DNA of 64,000 nucleotides from Agromyces rhizosphaerae (GTDB lineage: Bacteria > Actinomycetota > Actinomycetes > Actinomycetales > Microbacteriaceae): positions 1,488,001-1,552,000 of the forward strand of contig NZ_BSDP01000001.1 of assembly GCF_027925245.1 (NCBI RefSeq). Direction: 5' to 3'. Below the pieces are notes generated by a model that made no database searches, was not told the origin of the DNA, and was given only the letters and a program-made list of their open reading frames with translations. This document shows positions 57,058-64,000 of the stretch, in pieces (position 1 is the stretch's first letter; each line of letters opens with the position of its first letter). The position numbers and the translations under genes were made by a program.

Positions 57058-58130
57058 CGACTCCCAAGGAGCTCACGGCCAACGACTCCATCAAGACGTG
57101 GCTGACCCACCCGGTCGGCGGGCCGATCATCCGCGACCTGCTCGCTCAGGCCGGGCAGGACCCGGACGTGCTGAAGCCCGTCCACCGACTCGCGCTCAAG
57201 CGCCTCGTCAAGCTCAGCAAGGGATCGTTCAGCCAGGAGATGGTGGACGACCTCGTCGCGCGCGCCGCCGCGGGCGACGTGCCCGAGGGCGCACCCGAGG
57301 CGGCCCCGGTCGAGGAGGCCGACGAGGCCGAGGCCGAGCCGACGGGCCTGCCCGACGTCGAGGTGCCGATGTGGGAGGAGCGCATCGACTCCGGTCGCTT
57401 CAGCGGCCAGACGATCATCGTCACCGGCGCCGGCTCGGGCATCGGCCGAGCGACCGCATCGCGCATCGCGCGCGAGGGCGGCCGCGTGATCGCCGTAGAC
57501 GTCTCGCAGGAGCGCCTCGACGAGTTCGCCGCGGAGTTCCCCGCCGCCGACATCGTGACCCTCGTCGCCGACATCACCGATGACGCCAAGGTCGCCGAGA
57601 TCGTCGCCGCCGCGGGCGACCGCATCGACGGCCTCGCCAACATCGCCGGGATCATGGACGACATGACCCCGCTCGGCGACCTCACCGACGCCGTCTGGGA
57701 GCGCGTCATGCGCGTGAACGTCGACGGCACCATGAAGCTCTCGCGCGCGGTCATCCCGGCGATGCTGTCGCAGGGCAAGGGCTCGATCGTGAACACCGCG
57801 TCGGAGGCCGCCCTGCGCGGGTCCGCCGCCGGCGTCGCCTACACGACGTCGAAGCACGCGGTCGTGGGTCTCACGAAGTCGACCGCGTTCATGTACGCGC
57901 CGTACGGCCTGCGCGTGAACGCCGTCGCCCCCGGCCCGACCATCACGAACATCGAGGCGTCGTTCGCGTCCCCGCTCGGTGCGCAGCGCGTGCGCCAGGC
58001 GATGGCGATCCTGCCCGACGCCGCCGAGGCCGAGGCCCTCGCCGCGTCGATCACCTTCCTGCTGAGCGACGACGGCGTGAACGTCAACGGCGTCGTGCTC
58101 GCGTCGGACGGCGGCTGGTCGGCGACCTGA
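57054..58130 (+). CDS. short-chain dehydrogenase/reductase with an extra N-terminal domain
   Basis: The 358-residue protein is an SDR from about residue 116: TGAGSGIG at 124-131, NIAG near 203, and the catalytic Ser250, Tyr263 and Lys267. The end SITFLLSDDGVNVNGVVLASDGGWSAT is classical. Before it is a 75-residue helical domain (TANDSIKTWLTHPVGGPIIRDLLAQAGQDPDVLKPVHRLALKRLVKLSKGSFSQEMVDDLVARA) and an Ala/Glu/Pro linker (residues about 78-105). The extra domain is not usual in SDRs. It should act with the KstD-like enzyme on the same substrate. ATGA overlap upstream, hairpin downstream. Confidence 0.88.
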   Translation: MTTPKELTANDSIKTWLTHPVGGPIIRDLLAQAGQDPDVLKPVHRLALKRLVKLSKGSFSQEMVDDLVARAAAGDVPEGAPEAAPVEEADEAEAEPTGLPDVEVPMWEERIDSGRFSGQTIIVTGAGSGIGRATASRIAREGGRVIAVDVSQERLDEFAAEFPAADIVTLVADITDDAKVAEIVAAAGDRIDGLANIAGIMDDMTPLGDLTDAVWERVMRVNVDGTMKLSRAVIPAMLSQGKGSIVNTASEAALRGSAAGVAYTTSKHAVVGLTKSTAFMYAPYGLRVNAVAPGPTITNIEASFASPLGAQRVRQAMAILPDAAEAEALAASITFLLSDDGVNVNGVVLASDGGWSAT

Positions 58131-58159
58131 TCCCCGCGCACCGCTCGGGGTGCACGACA

Positions 58160-58203
58160 CGACGGGCCGGTCGGATGCCACGCAGCATCCGCCCGGCCCG
58201 TCG
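58160..58203. terminator. bidirectional hairpin after the SDR gene
   Basis: A 19-bp stem (58160-58178 with 58185-58203, one mismatch) with a 6-nt loop lies between convergent genes. GGATGC/GCATCC forms the top of the stem. Confidence 0.85.
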
Positions 58204-58264
58204 GCGTCAGCGGGCCGGTGGGCCGGCGTCGACGTCGGGCTGCATGCCCGCGACCCGGATCGAC

Positions 58265-58843
58265 TCAGGCGAGGTACGGCCCGAGCACCGCGTCGACCAT
58301 CCGCTCGGCCGCGTCGGACTCGCCCCGCTCGCGGCTCAGCACGCGCAGCGCGAGGAACCCGGCGAAGGCCTCCGAGACGTCGAACAGCGGAGCATCCGCC
58401 CGCACCTCCCCCGCATCGACCGCGTGCTGGAGGCGGCGCACCATCACCGACTCGTCGCCGAGCTTCGCCCGGAGCATCCGCCCGATCTCGGCATTGTCCA
58501 TCGCGGCCGCCACCAGCGACCGGAACAGGCCGGCGTGCTCCTCGCCGGTCACGAACTCCATCAGCGACCCGAGCCAGGCGATCATGTCGTCGCGGATGTG
58601 CCCGGCGGCCGGCGGCATGAACTGGTCGGGCAGCAGCACGCCCTCGAGCACGCACTCCGCCACGACCTCGGCCTTCGACGGCCACCACCGGTAGATCGTC
58701 TGCTTGCCCACGTGGGCGCGCGCGGCGATGCCCTCGATGGTCAGGTGGTCGTAGCCCTTCTCCGCGAAGAGGGCGGCCGTCGCCTCGAGGATCGAGCGGT
58801 GCGCGGCCTCGCTGCGAACGGCTCCGCGGCGTCGCTCGTTCAT
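58265..58843 (-). CDS. TetR family transcriptional regulator
   Basis: A 192-residue TetR regulator with helix-turn-helix SILEATAALFAEKGYDHLTIEGIAARAHVGKQTIYRWWPSKAEVVAECVLEG at residues about 17-65 and a TetR_C-type ligand domain (LRDDMIAWLGSLMEFVTGEEHAGLFRSLVAAAMDNAEIGRML). The C-terminal PYLA end is common in regulators next to MMPL pumps. It diverges from the MMPL transporter gene across 79 bp, so control of that gene and autoregulation are expected. TAGGGT lies 6 nt before the ATG. Confidence 0.92.
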   Translation of the reverse strand: MNERRRGAVRSEAAHRSILEATAALFAEKGYDHLTIEGIAARAHVGKQTIYRWWPSKAEVVAECVLEGVLLPDQFMPPAAGHIRDDMIAWLGSLMEFVTGEEHAGLFRSLVAAAMDNAEIGRMLRAKLGDESVMVRRLQHAVDAGEVRADAPLFDVSEAFAGFLALRVLSRERGESDAAERMVDAVLGPYLA

Positions 58844-58922
58844 GTTCTCACCCTATACTCAGTCAACGAGACGCACCGTTGCGTATTCTTTCCTCGCACC
58901 TACGACAACGGGAGGTCTCGGC
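58844..58922. promoter_or_regulatory. divergent TetR/MMPL promoter region
   Basis: Leftward -10 TAGGGT (58855-58850). Rightward -10 TATTCT (58884-58889) with GTCAAC (58862-58867) 16 bp upstream. CAACG-N8-CGTTG (58864-58881) is an imperfect operator candidate between them. Confidence 0.5.
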
Positions 58923-61580
58923 GTGGCCGAACTGCTCTATCGACTCGGCAAGCTCAGCGCGCGGCGCGCGTGGGTGGTGATCCTCACCTGGGTCCTCGTG
59001 CTCGGCGCCGCGGGCGTCGGCTTCGCGGTCGGCTTCAAGGGCCTGGCCACCAGCTTCGACGTGCCCGGCACCGCCTCCGGAGAGGTGACCGACACCCTCG
59101 CCGAGGAGCTCCCCGACTACGCCGGCGCCTCGGGCACCGTCGTCTACAGCAGCACCGACGGCGAGCCCTTCACCGACGCCCAGCGCGAGGCGATCTCCGA
59201 GCTCGCCGCGGACGCCACCGACCTTCCCCAGGTCGCCGACGTGATCGACCCGTTCGACGCCCAGCAGGAGCTCGACGACGCCCGGCAGGAGATCGTCGAC
59301 GGGCGCGAGCAGATCGCCGACGCACGCACCGAGCTCGACGACGGGCAGGAACAGCTCGACGCCGCCCTCGAGCAGCTCGAGGCCGGCCAGACCCAGCTCG
59401 ACGACGGTCAGGCCCAGCTCGACGACGGCCGGGCCCAGCTCGACGCCGCCCGCGCGCAGGCCGAGGCCGCCGGCGCACCCCCGCAGCAGCTCGCCGCGAT
59501 CGACGCGCAGCTGGCCCAGCTCGACGCCCAGCAGGCCGAGCTCGACGCGCAGCAGGCGCAGCTCGACGCGGGTCGCGACGAGATCGCGGACCAGCAGCAG
59601 CAGATCGACGACGGCCGCGTCGAGCTCGAGGAGCAGGCCGAGCTGCTCGAGCAGGGCGCCGAGCTGCTCGCACTCTCCGAAGGCATCGGCGTCGTCTCGG
59701 AGGACGGCGCGACCGCGCTCGTGAACATCTCCTACGAGGTGTCGCTGCTCGAGCTCGAGACCGAATCGAAGGTCGCCACGGCGGAGTTCTTCGAGGCGAG
59801 CCCCATCGAGGGCACCGAGATGGGCCTCTCGACCACCATCGCGCAGACCGTGCCGTCGCTGGTCGGTATCGGCGAGATCGTCGGCCTCATCATCGCCGCG
59901 ATCGTGCTGCTCGTCATGCTCGGCACGGCCATCGCCGCCTCCCTGCCCATCATCACGGCGCTCGTCGGCGTGGCGATCGCGGTGCTCGGGTCGATGGCGT
60001 TCTCGGGCGTCGTCGACATGTCGTCGGTCACCCCGGTGCTCGGCATCATGCTGGGCCTCGCGGTCGGCATCGACTACGCGCTGTTCATCGTCAACCGCCA
60101 CCGCAAGCAGCTGCTCGAGGGCGCCGACCTGCACGAGTCGATCGGGCTGGCCAACGGCACCGCGGGCAACGCGGTCGTGTTCGCGGGCTCGACCGTGATC
60201 GTCGCGCTCCTCGCACTCAACGTCACGGGCATCCCGTTCCTCGGCCTCATGGGCACCGTGGGCGCGTTCGCCGTGCTGGTCGCGGTGCTCATCGCGACCT
60301 CGCTCATCCCGGCGCTGCTCGGCCTGATCGGCATGCGCGTGCTGAGCAGGAAGGCCCGCGCGGCGGTCGGCACCGTGCACCACGAGGACACCGCGGCGAA
60401 GCCGATGGGCAACTGGCGCGCCGTGCTCACCATGCTCGGCACCATCGTGGCGCTGCTCGTCGTCGCGATCCCGTCCCTGTCGATGCGCGTGGGCCTGCCC
60501 GACGGCTCCAGCGAGCCCGAGGGTTCGCCCGGCTACGTCGCACACGAGCTGACCGCGGCGGCGTTCGGCGAGGGCGCGAACGGCCCGCTGCTGGTCACCG
60601 CCGAACTGCCCGGCGGCCAGGACGACGCCGAGCAGCTGCAGGCGCAGCTCGACGTCGCCACCGTCATCTCCGAGCAGGACTCGGTCGTCGCCGTCGCGCC
60701 GATCGCGATCTCCGACGACGGCACGCTCGCCGCGTTCCAGGTCGTGCCGGCGGAGGGCCCGAACTCGGTCTCGACCGACCAGCTCGTGCGCGACCTGCGC
60801 GAGCTGCCCCCGGTCAACGGCGAGTACGCCCTCGGCGTCGCCGGCCAGGCGGCGATCAACATCGACATCTCCGAGAACCTCAACGACGCGCTGCCGCTCT
60901 ACCTCACGGTGGTGGTCGGGCTCTCGCTGCTGATCATGATCGTCGTGTTCCGGTCGCTGCTCGTGCCGCTCATCGCCACGGGCGGGTTCATCCTGTCGCT
61001 GTTCGCCACCTACGGCGCGACCGTCGCGGTGTTCCAGTGGGGCTGGGGCGCCGAGCTCATCGGCCTGCACGCGACCGGCCCGATCCTGAGCTTCCTGCCG
61101 GTGATCCTCGTCGGCATCCTGTTCGGGCTCGCGATGGACTACCAGCTGTTCCTCGCCTCGGGCATGCGCGAGGCGTACGTGCACGGGGCACCCGCGCGCC
61201 TGGCCGTGATGCAGGGCTTCCGCGCCGGCCGCTCGGTCGTGACGGCCGCGGGCCTCATCATGATCTCGGTGTTCGGCGGGTTCATCTTCGCCGAGTCGGT
61301 CATGATCCGCTCGATCGGATTCGGCCTCGCGATCGGCATCCTGCTCGACGCCTTCGTGGTGCGGATGCTGCTGATGCCGGCGATCATGCACCTGCTCGGC
61401 CGCTCGGCCTGGTGGCTGCCCAAGTGGCTCGACCGCATCATCCCGAACGTCGACGTCGAGGGCGCCGCGCTCGAGCGCCGTCACCACGCCGACGGCTCGC
61501 CGTCGAACGAGGACGAGGGCGAGGGCGAGGCGGATGCCCCCGAGGCCGACGCCGCGGACTCCTCGGAGGCCCGCGCCTAG
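58923..61580 (+). CDS. MMPL family RND transporter with a long extracytoplasmic coiled coil
   Basis: The 885-residue membrane protein has two repeats of six helices. After the first helix (residues about 12-35) the first extracytoplasmic region holds a coiled coil from about 113 to 252, made of heptads such as QLDDGQA and QLDAQQA. The pump motifs are GIDYALFIVNRHRKQLLEG near 380 and the matching GLAMDYQLFLASGMREAY near 740. MMPL proteins use the proton gradient to export lipids or drugs. A short Asp/Glu tail ends the protein. The GTG start has GGGAGG 8 nt upstream; longer frames that read through the TetR start are not credible. Confidence 0.92.
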   Translation: MAELLYRLGKLSARRAWVVILTWVLVLGAAGVGFAVGFKGLATSFDVPGTASGEVTDTLAEELPDYAGASGTVVYSSTDGEPFTDAQREAISELAADATDLPQVADVIDPFDAQQELDDARQEIVDGREQIADARTELDDGQEQLDAALEQLEAGQTQLDDGQAQLDDGRAQLDAARAQAEAAGAPPQQLAAIDAQLAQLDAQQAELDAQQAQLDAGRDEIADQQQQIDDGRVELEEQAELLEQGAELLALSEGIGVVSEDGATALVNISYEVSLLELETESKVATAEFFEASPIEGTEMGLSTTIAQTVPSLVGIGEIVGLIIAAIVLLVMLGTAIAASLPIITALVGVAIAVLGSMAFSGVVDMSSVTPVLGIMLGLAVGIDYALFIVNRHRKQLLEGADLHESIGLANGTAGNAVVFAGSTVIVALLALNVTGIPFLGLMGTVGAFAVLVAVLIATSLIPALLGLIGMRVLSRKARAAVGTVHHEDTAAKPMGNWRAVLTMLGTIVALLVVAIPSLSMRVGLPDGSSEPEGSPGYVAHELTAAAFGEGANGPLLVTAELPGGQDDAEQLQAQLDVATVISEQDSVVAVAPIAISDDGTLAAFQVVPAEGPNSVSTDQLVRDLRELPPVNGEYALGVAGQAAINIDISENLNDALPLYLTVVVGLSLLIMIVVFRSLLVPLIATGGFILSLFATYGATVAVFQWGWGAELIGLHATGPILSFLPVILVGILFGLAMDYQLFLASGMREAYVHGAPARLAVMQGFRAGRSVVTAAGLIMISVFGGFIFAESVMIRSIGFGLAIGILLDAFVVRMLLMPAIMHLLGRSAWWLPKWLDRIIPNVDVEGAALERRHHADGSPSNEDEGEGEADAPEADAADSSEARA
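59368..59580 (+). repeat. imperfect 21-bp repeats coding the coiled-coil heptads
   Basis: Consecutive units begin CAGCTCGACGACGGTCAGGC-like or CAGCTCGACGCC and encode QLDDGQA, QLDDGRA, QLDAARA and later QLDAQQA. Unit length of 21 bp equals one heptad, so gain or loss changes the coil by whole turns. Confidence 0.75.
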
Positions 61581-61656
61581 CCTGCAGCAGCACCCCGATC
61601 GGCCCCGGTGGACCACGTCCGCCGGGGCCGATCCGCGTCCGAGCGGGGTCGCCTGC

Positions 61657-61662
61657 GAGACT
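61657..61662 (+). promoter_or_regulatory. -10 hexamer GAGACT of the HAD gene
   Basis: Six nt before the second of two adjacent GTG codons, which is why that one is taken as the start. Confidence 0.4.
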
Positions 61663-61668
61663 GGAGTG

Positions 61669-62322
61669 GTGACACGCACCATCTCCGCTCGCGCGATCCT
61701 CTTCGACATGGACGGCACGCTCGTCGACTCGCATCCGGTGGTCGAGCGCATCTGGGCCGAGTTCGCCCGGCGGTTCGACCTCGACGTCGCCGAGATCCTC
61801 GCGACCTCGCACGGCGTGCGCATGGTCGAGACCGCGCGGAAGTACGCCCCGCACGGCACCGACATCGATGCGGTGGTCGCCGACCTCAGCCGCATCGAGT
61901 ACGACGACACCGAGGGCGTGACGGCGATCGCCGGCGCCCGCGACCTGCTGGACTCGCTGCCGCACGGCAGCTGGGCGCTCGTCACGAGCGCCGCCCGACC
62001 GCTCACCGAGAAGCGCATGGCGGGCGTCGGCCTGCCGATCCCGGCCGTGATCGTCACCTCCGAGGTGGTGACCAAGGGCAAGCCCGACCCCGAGCCCTAC
62101 CTCCGCGCCGCCGAGCAGCTCGGCGTCGCCGCATCCGACTGCCTCGTCTTCGAGGATGCGGAGGCCGGCATCCGCGCCGGCGTCGCCTCGGGCGCGCAGG
62201 TCGTGGTGGTCGGCGACGCACCGAGCGAGACCGCCGACCGGCTCGGGCTCCCGCGCATCCCCGACCACACCGCGCTGCGCGTCGAGCACGCGGATGGCGG
62301 GCTTCACGTGCAGCTCCCCTAG
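61669..62322 (+). CDS. HAD family phosphatase (sugar-phosphate type)
   Basis: The 217-residue enzyme has HAD motif I DMDGT (Asp13, Asp15), motif II LVTSAARPL, motif III lysine in VTKGKPDPEPYLRAAEQLG and motif IV FEDAEAGIRAGVASGA. The GKPxPxxYLxAA pattern is that of the sugar-phosphatase/beta-phosphoglucomutase subgroup such as glycerol-1-phosphatase or YfbT; no mutase-specific residues were checked. Start at the second of two tandem GTGs. It is a single gene 88 bp after the MMPL gene. Confidence 0.88.
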   Translation: MTRTISARAILFDMDGTLVDSHPVVERIWAEFARRFDLDVAEILATSHGVRMVETARKYAPHGTDIDAVVADLSRIEYDDTEGVTAIAGARDLLDSLPHGSWALVTSAARPLTEKRMAGVGLPIPAVIVTSEVVTKGKPDPEPYLRAAEQLGVAASDCLVFEDAEAGIRAGVASGAQVVVVGDAPSETADRLGLPRIPDHTALRVEHADGGLHVQLP

Positions 62323-62341
62323 CGACGCGACCGCACGCGGT

Positions 62342-63010
62342 TCAGGAAGGTCGGCGCAGCCACTTCCCGAACACCGACGAGCGACGTTCGCGCGCGCGGC
62401 GCGCCTGCCGTTCGCGCTCGAGCTCCGCGGCGACGGCCGCCGCTGCACGCCGTTCCTCGCGCCGCGTGCGCCATGCGGCCACCTCGGCCTCGACGTCTCG
62501 GGTCGGCGTCACGACCGGCGGCCCGCCGAGCAGCTGCCGCCGGGCGTCGATCACACGCCGGTTGAAGTCCTCGAGCGCATCGCGCACGGCCTGCTCGCGC
62601 TGCATCCCGTCGAGCCGCTCCTCGAGCTGCGCGTGCTCGACCCGCAGCGTCAGCGCCGGCGGCCCGAGGCCACCGAGCTGCTCCCGCTCGATCTTCCGCC
62701 GGATCCACCAGTCGGGGTCGTGCCGCCCGTCGAGCCCCTCGAGCGGCTTGCCCGCTCCGGGCAGGTCGTCGAACTCGCCGCGGCGCATCGCCTGCTGGAT
62801 CGCGGTCTCGACGTAGGCCGCGCGCTCGGTCGCGGTCGGCACGCGCGCGGACTCGTCGGGCGCGCCCGCGCCGCCGGAGTCGCCGGTCGCGCCCGAGGCA
62901 TCCGTCTCGCCCTGCTCCTCGGCCGGGTCGCCGTCCCGCTCGCGCAGGAACTCCTCGGCGGCCCGGTCGACCCGGTAGCGCCAGGCGTCGCGCCTCGCGT
63001 CCCCGACCAT
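62342..63010 (-). CDS. DnaJ homologue subfamily C-like DUF1992 protein
   Basis: The 222-residue protein contains the DUF1992 core: TAIQQAMRRGEFDDLPGAGKPLEGLDGRHDPDWWIRRKIEREQL, residues about 68-113, followed by a long charged helix. An Asp/Glu/Gly/Ala-rich segment (residues 24-55) separates it from the N-terminal MVGDARRDAWRYRVDRAAEEFLRER helix. The family occurs in bacteria and eukaryotes (DNAJC28-like) without known activity. The C-terminus is very basic. The start is the ATG with GGGGGCGG upstream. Confidence 0.85.
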   Translation of the reverse strand: MVGDARRDAWRYRVDRAAEEFLRERDGDPAEEQGETDASGATGDSGGAGAPDESARVPTATERAAYVETAIQQAMRRGEFDDLPGAGKPLEGLDGRHDPDWWIRRKIEREQLGGLGPPALTLRVEHAQLEERLDGMQREQAVRDALEDFNRRVIDARRQLLGGPPVVTPTRDVEAEVAAWRTRREERRAAAAVAAELERERQARRARERRSSVFGKWLRRPS

Positions 63011-63147
63011 GCCGCCCCCGATCCACTCCGCCGACCGTGTCCGCGACGATACCCCACCGAATTCCGGGCCGGATGGGAGCGCGCACCCATGCGCCCGGGA
63101 ACGCCCCCGCCATACGTTCGCACCACATCGACGAGAGGACGTGCGAC

Positions 63148-64000
63148 ATGCACACGCAACGCCCCGCAACACCGTCCGCCTGGCAGCAGTCGAGGACGCG
63201 GCGCATCGTGTTCACGGTGCTCGTGATCCTGGTGCCGCTCTGGATCCTGCTCCGCAACCTGTTCGGCCTGACCGAGGTCGCGCTCATGTGGCTCCCCCCG
63301 GAGGTGCTCGGCGAGATGCTCGGCGAGTCGGACCCCGACGCCGGCGCCGACGACATCGCCGCGTTCGAGGCGGAGCGGGCGCACTACATGGCCATCGGGG
63401 TCATGTCGTGGGCCGCCGTGCTCTCCGCCTTCGCGCAGTGGCGACGGCCCGCGCGGCGCGTCGGGTCGATGCAGCTGCTGCTCGCGATCGGGCTCGGCGC
63501 GACCGTCGTCTACGGGCTCTCGGGCACCCTCAGCGAGTGGCTCATCGAGGAGGGCCTGCTGCTCGCGCCGATCGTGCTGCTCGCCGTGTTCCACCCGCGC
63601 GCCCGCGACCTGCTCCGCCCGGCCGGCTTCGACGTGCCGATGGCGATCGCGGCACTCGTCGCCGCGGTGCCCTGGGCGGCCTACGCGGTCGTCAACGCGG
63701 TGCTGCAGCTCGGCGACGCCACCGGCGACCCGCACGTCGAGCCCGAGCACTGGGCGACCAACGCGCTCATGGGCATCACGCTCGCCGCGGCTGCGGCGAT
63801 CGGCTCGAGCCGCGCCGACGGCACGAGGCTTCCTGCCTGGATCGCGGTCGGCGGCACCCTGCTCTTCGCCGTGCACTCGCTCGCCTTCCCGGGCGCGGAG
63901 TCGGGCCTCGGCACCGTCTGGGCCGTGCTCGCGATCGCGTGGGCGGCGGGCTTCGCGGTGCTCCTGGTCCGGCGAATCGTGCTCGAGCGCGGCGTCCCGG
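63148..64000 (+). CDS. multi-pass membrane protein (partial, runs off the window)
   Basis: The frame is open for 284 residues to the window end. It begins MHTQRPATPSAWQQSRTRR, then a helix (IVFTVLVILVPLWILLRNLF), an acidic segment with GESDPDAGADDIAAF, and at least six further hydrophobic stretches. No family is recognised. GAGAGGAC lies 8-14 nt before the ATG, and TACGTT at 63113-63118 could be the -10, so this gene has a normal leader. Its C-terminus is missing. Confidence 0.7.
   Translation, partial: MHTQRPATPSAWQQSRTRRIVFTVLVILVPLWILLRNLFGLTEVALMWLPPEVLGEMLGESDPDAGADDIAAFEAERAHYMAIGVMSWAAVLSAFAQWRRPARRVGSMQLLLAIGLGATVVYGLSGTLSEWLIEEGLLLAPIVLLAVFHPRARDLLRPAGFDVPMAIAALVAAVPWAAYAVVNAVLQLGDATGDPHVEPEHWATNALMGITLAAAAAIGSSRADGTRLPAWIAVGGTLLFAVHSLAFPGAESGLGTVWAVLAIAWAAGFAVLLVRRIVLERGVP

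Noticed and set aside
1..64000. tRNA, rRNA or prophage genes
   Set aside because: No cloverleaf, rRNA core sequence, integrase, terminase or portal protein was recognised on either strand.

Overview
The window is very GC-rich, double-stranded-looking bacterial chromosome with tightly packed genes, GTG and ATG starts, a DtxR/IdeR-type iron box, NucS-type mismatch endonuclease, LigD polymerase domain and DUF2510/DUF2087/DUF2316/DUF6457-type proteins. This points to an actinobacterium. The very frequent heptamer GGATGCC/GGCATCC and the gene content fit Microbacteriaceae (Agromyces-like). That assignment is an inference; no rRNA or other marker lies in the window. I see no tRNA, rRNA, CRISPR array, insertion sequence or prophage.

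Layout. 1-13 kb: mixed housekeeping and accessory genes (alpha/beta hydrolase, beta-lactamase-fold hydrolase, M13 peptidase, YccF, MATE exporter, 2H phosphoesterase, M20 amidohydrolase, divergent LacI regulator/MFS pair, nucS, HAD phosphatase, VOC protein). 13-16.6 kb: efeUOB iron uptake operon behind a near-perfect iron-regulator box. 16.6-29.3 kb: S9 peptidase, AI-2E family permease, GNAT, MpaB-like oxygenase, SLC13 transporter, leucyl aminopeptidase, several small regulators and transporters.

29.4-42.8 kb is a complete-looking assimilatory nitrate/nitrite island. Leftward: nirB, cobA (uroporphyrinogen-III methyltransferase with a shortened dehydrogenase-like N-terminus), and a HemD-winged-helix fusion. 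Rightward: a NirD-CbiX fusion (nitrite reductase small subunit joined to sirohydrochlorin ferrochelatase), narK, nasA, a FAD/[2Fe-2S] electron-transfer subunit, then mobA, a DUF6457 gene and a 31-codon membrane peptide. The operons diverge from a 315-bp region with three phased GTGA-N8-TCAC palindromes compatible with GlnR. Siroheme and molybdenum cofactor supply are thus wired into the same locus as the enzymes that need them; precorrin-2 dehydrogenase is the one step with no convincing enzyme here.

42.9-64 kb: GNAT, DUF2316, second AI-2E permease, a LAL-type LuxR regulator facing a small protein and an arylsulfatase, an MBL hydrolase, a Tat-like secreted protein with a very strong terminator, LigD polymerase, a TetR-controlled steroid-dehydrogenase-like/SDR pair, a TetR/MMPL pair, HAD phosphatase, DUF1992 and a truncated membrane protein.

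Two window-wide signals stand out. First, more than twenty genes carry a TANNNT-like -10 hexamer usually exactly 6 nt before the start codon, implying widespread leaderless transcription. Second, three unrelated families of 60-80 bp palindromic elements sit at gene 3' ends; one pair is in inverted orientation around the LacI/MFS locus.
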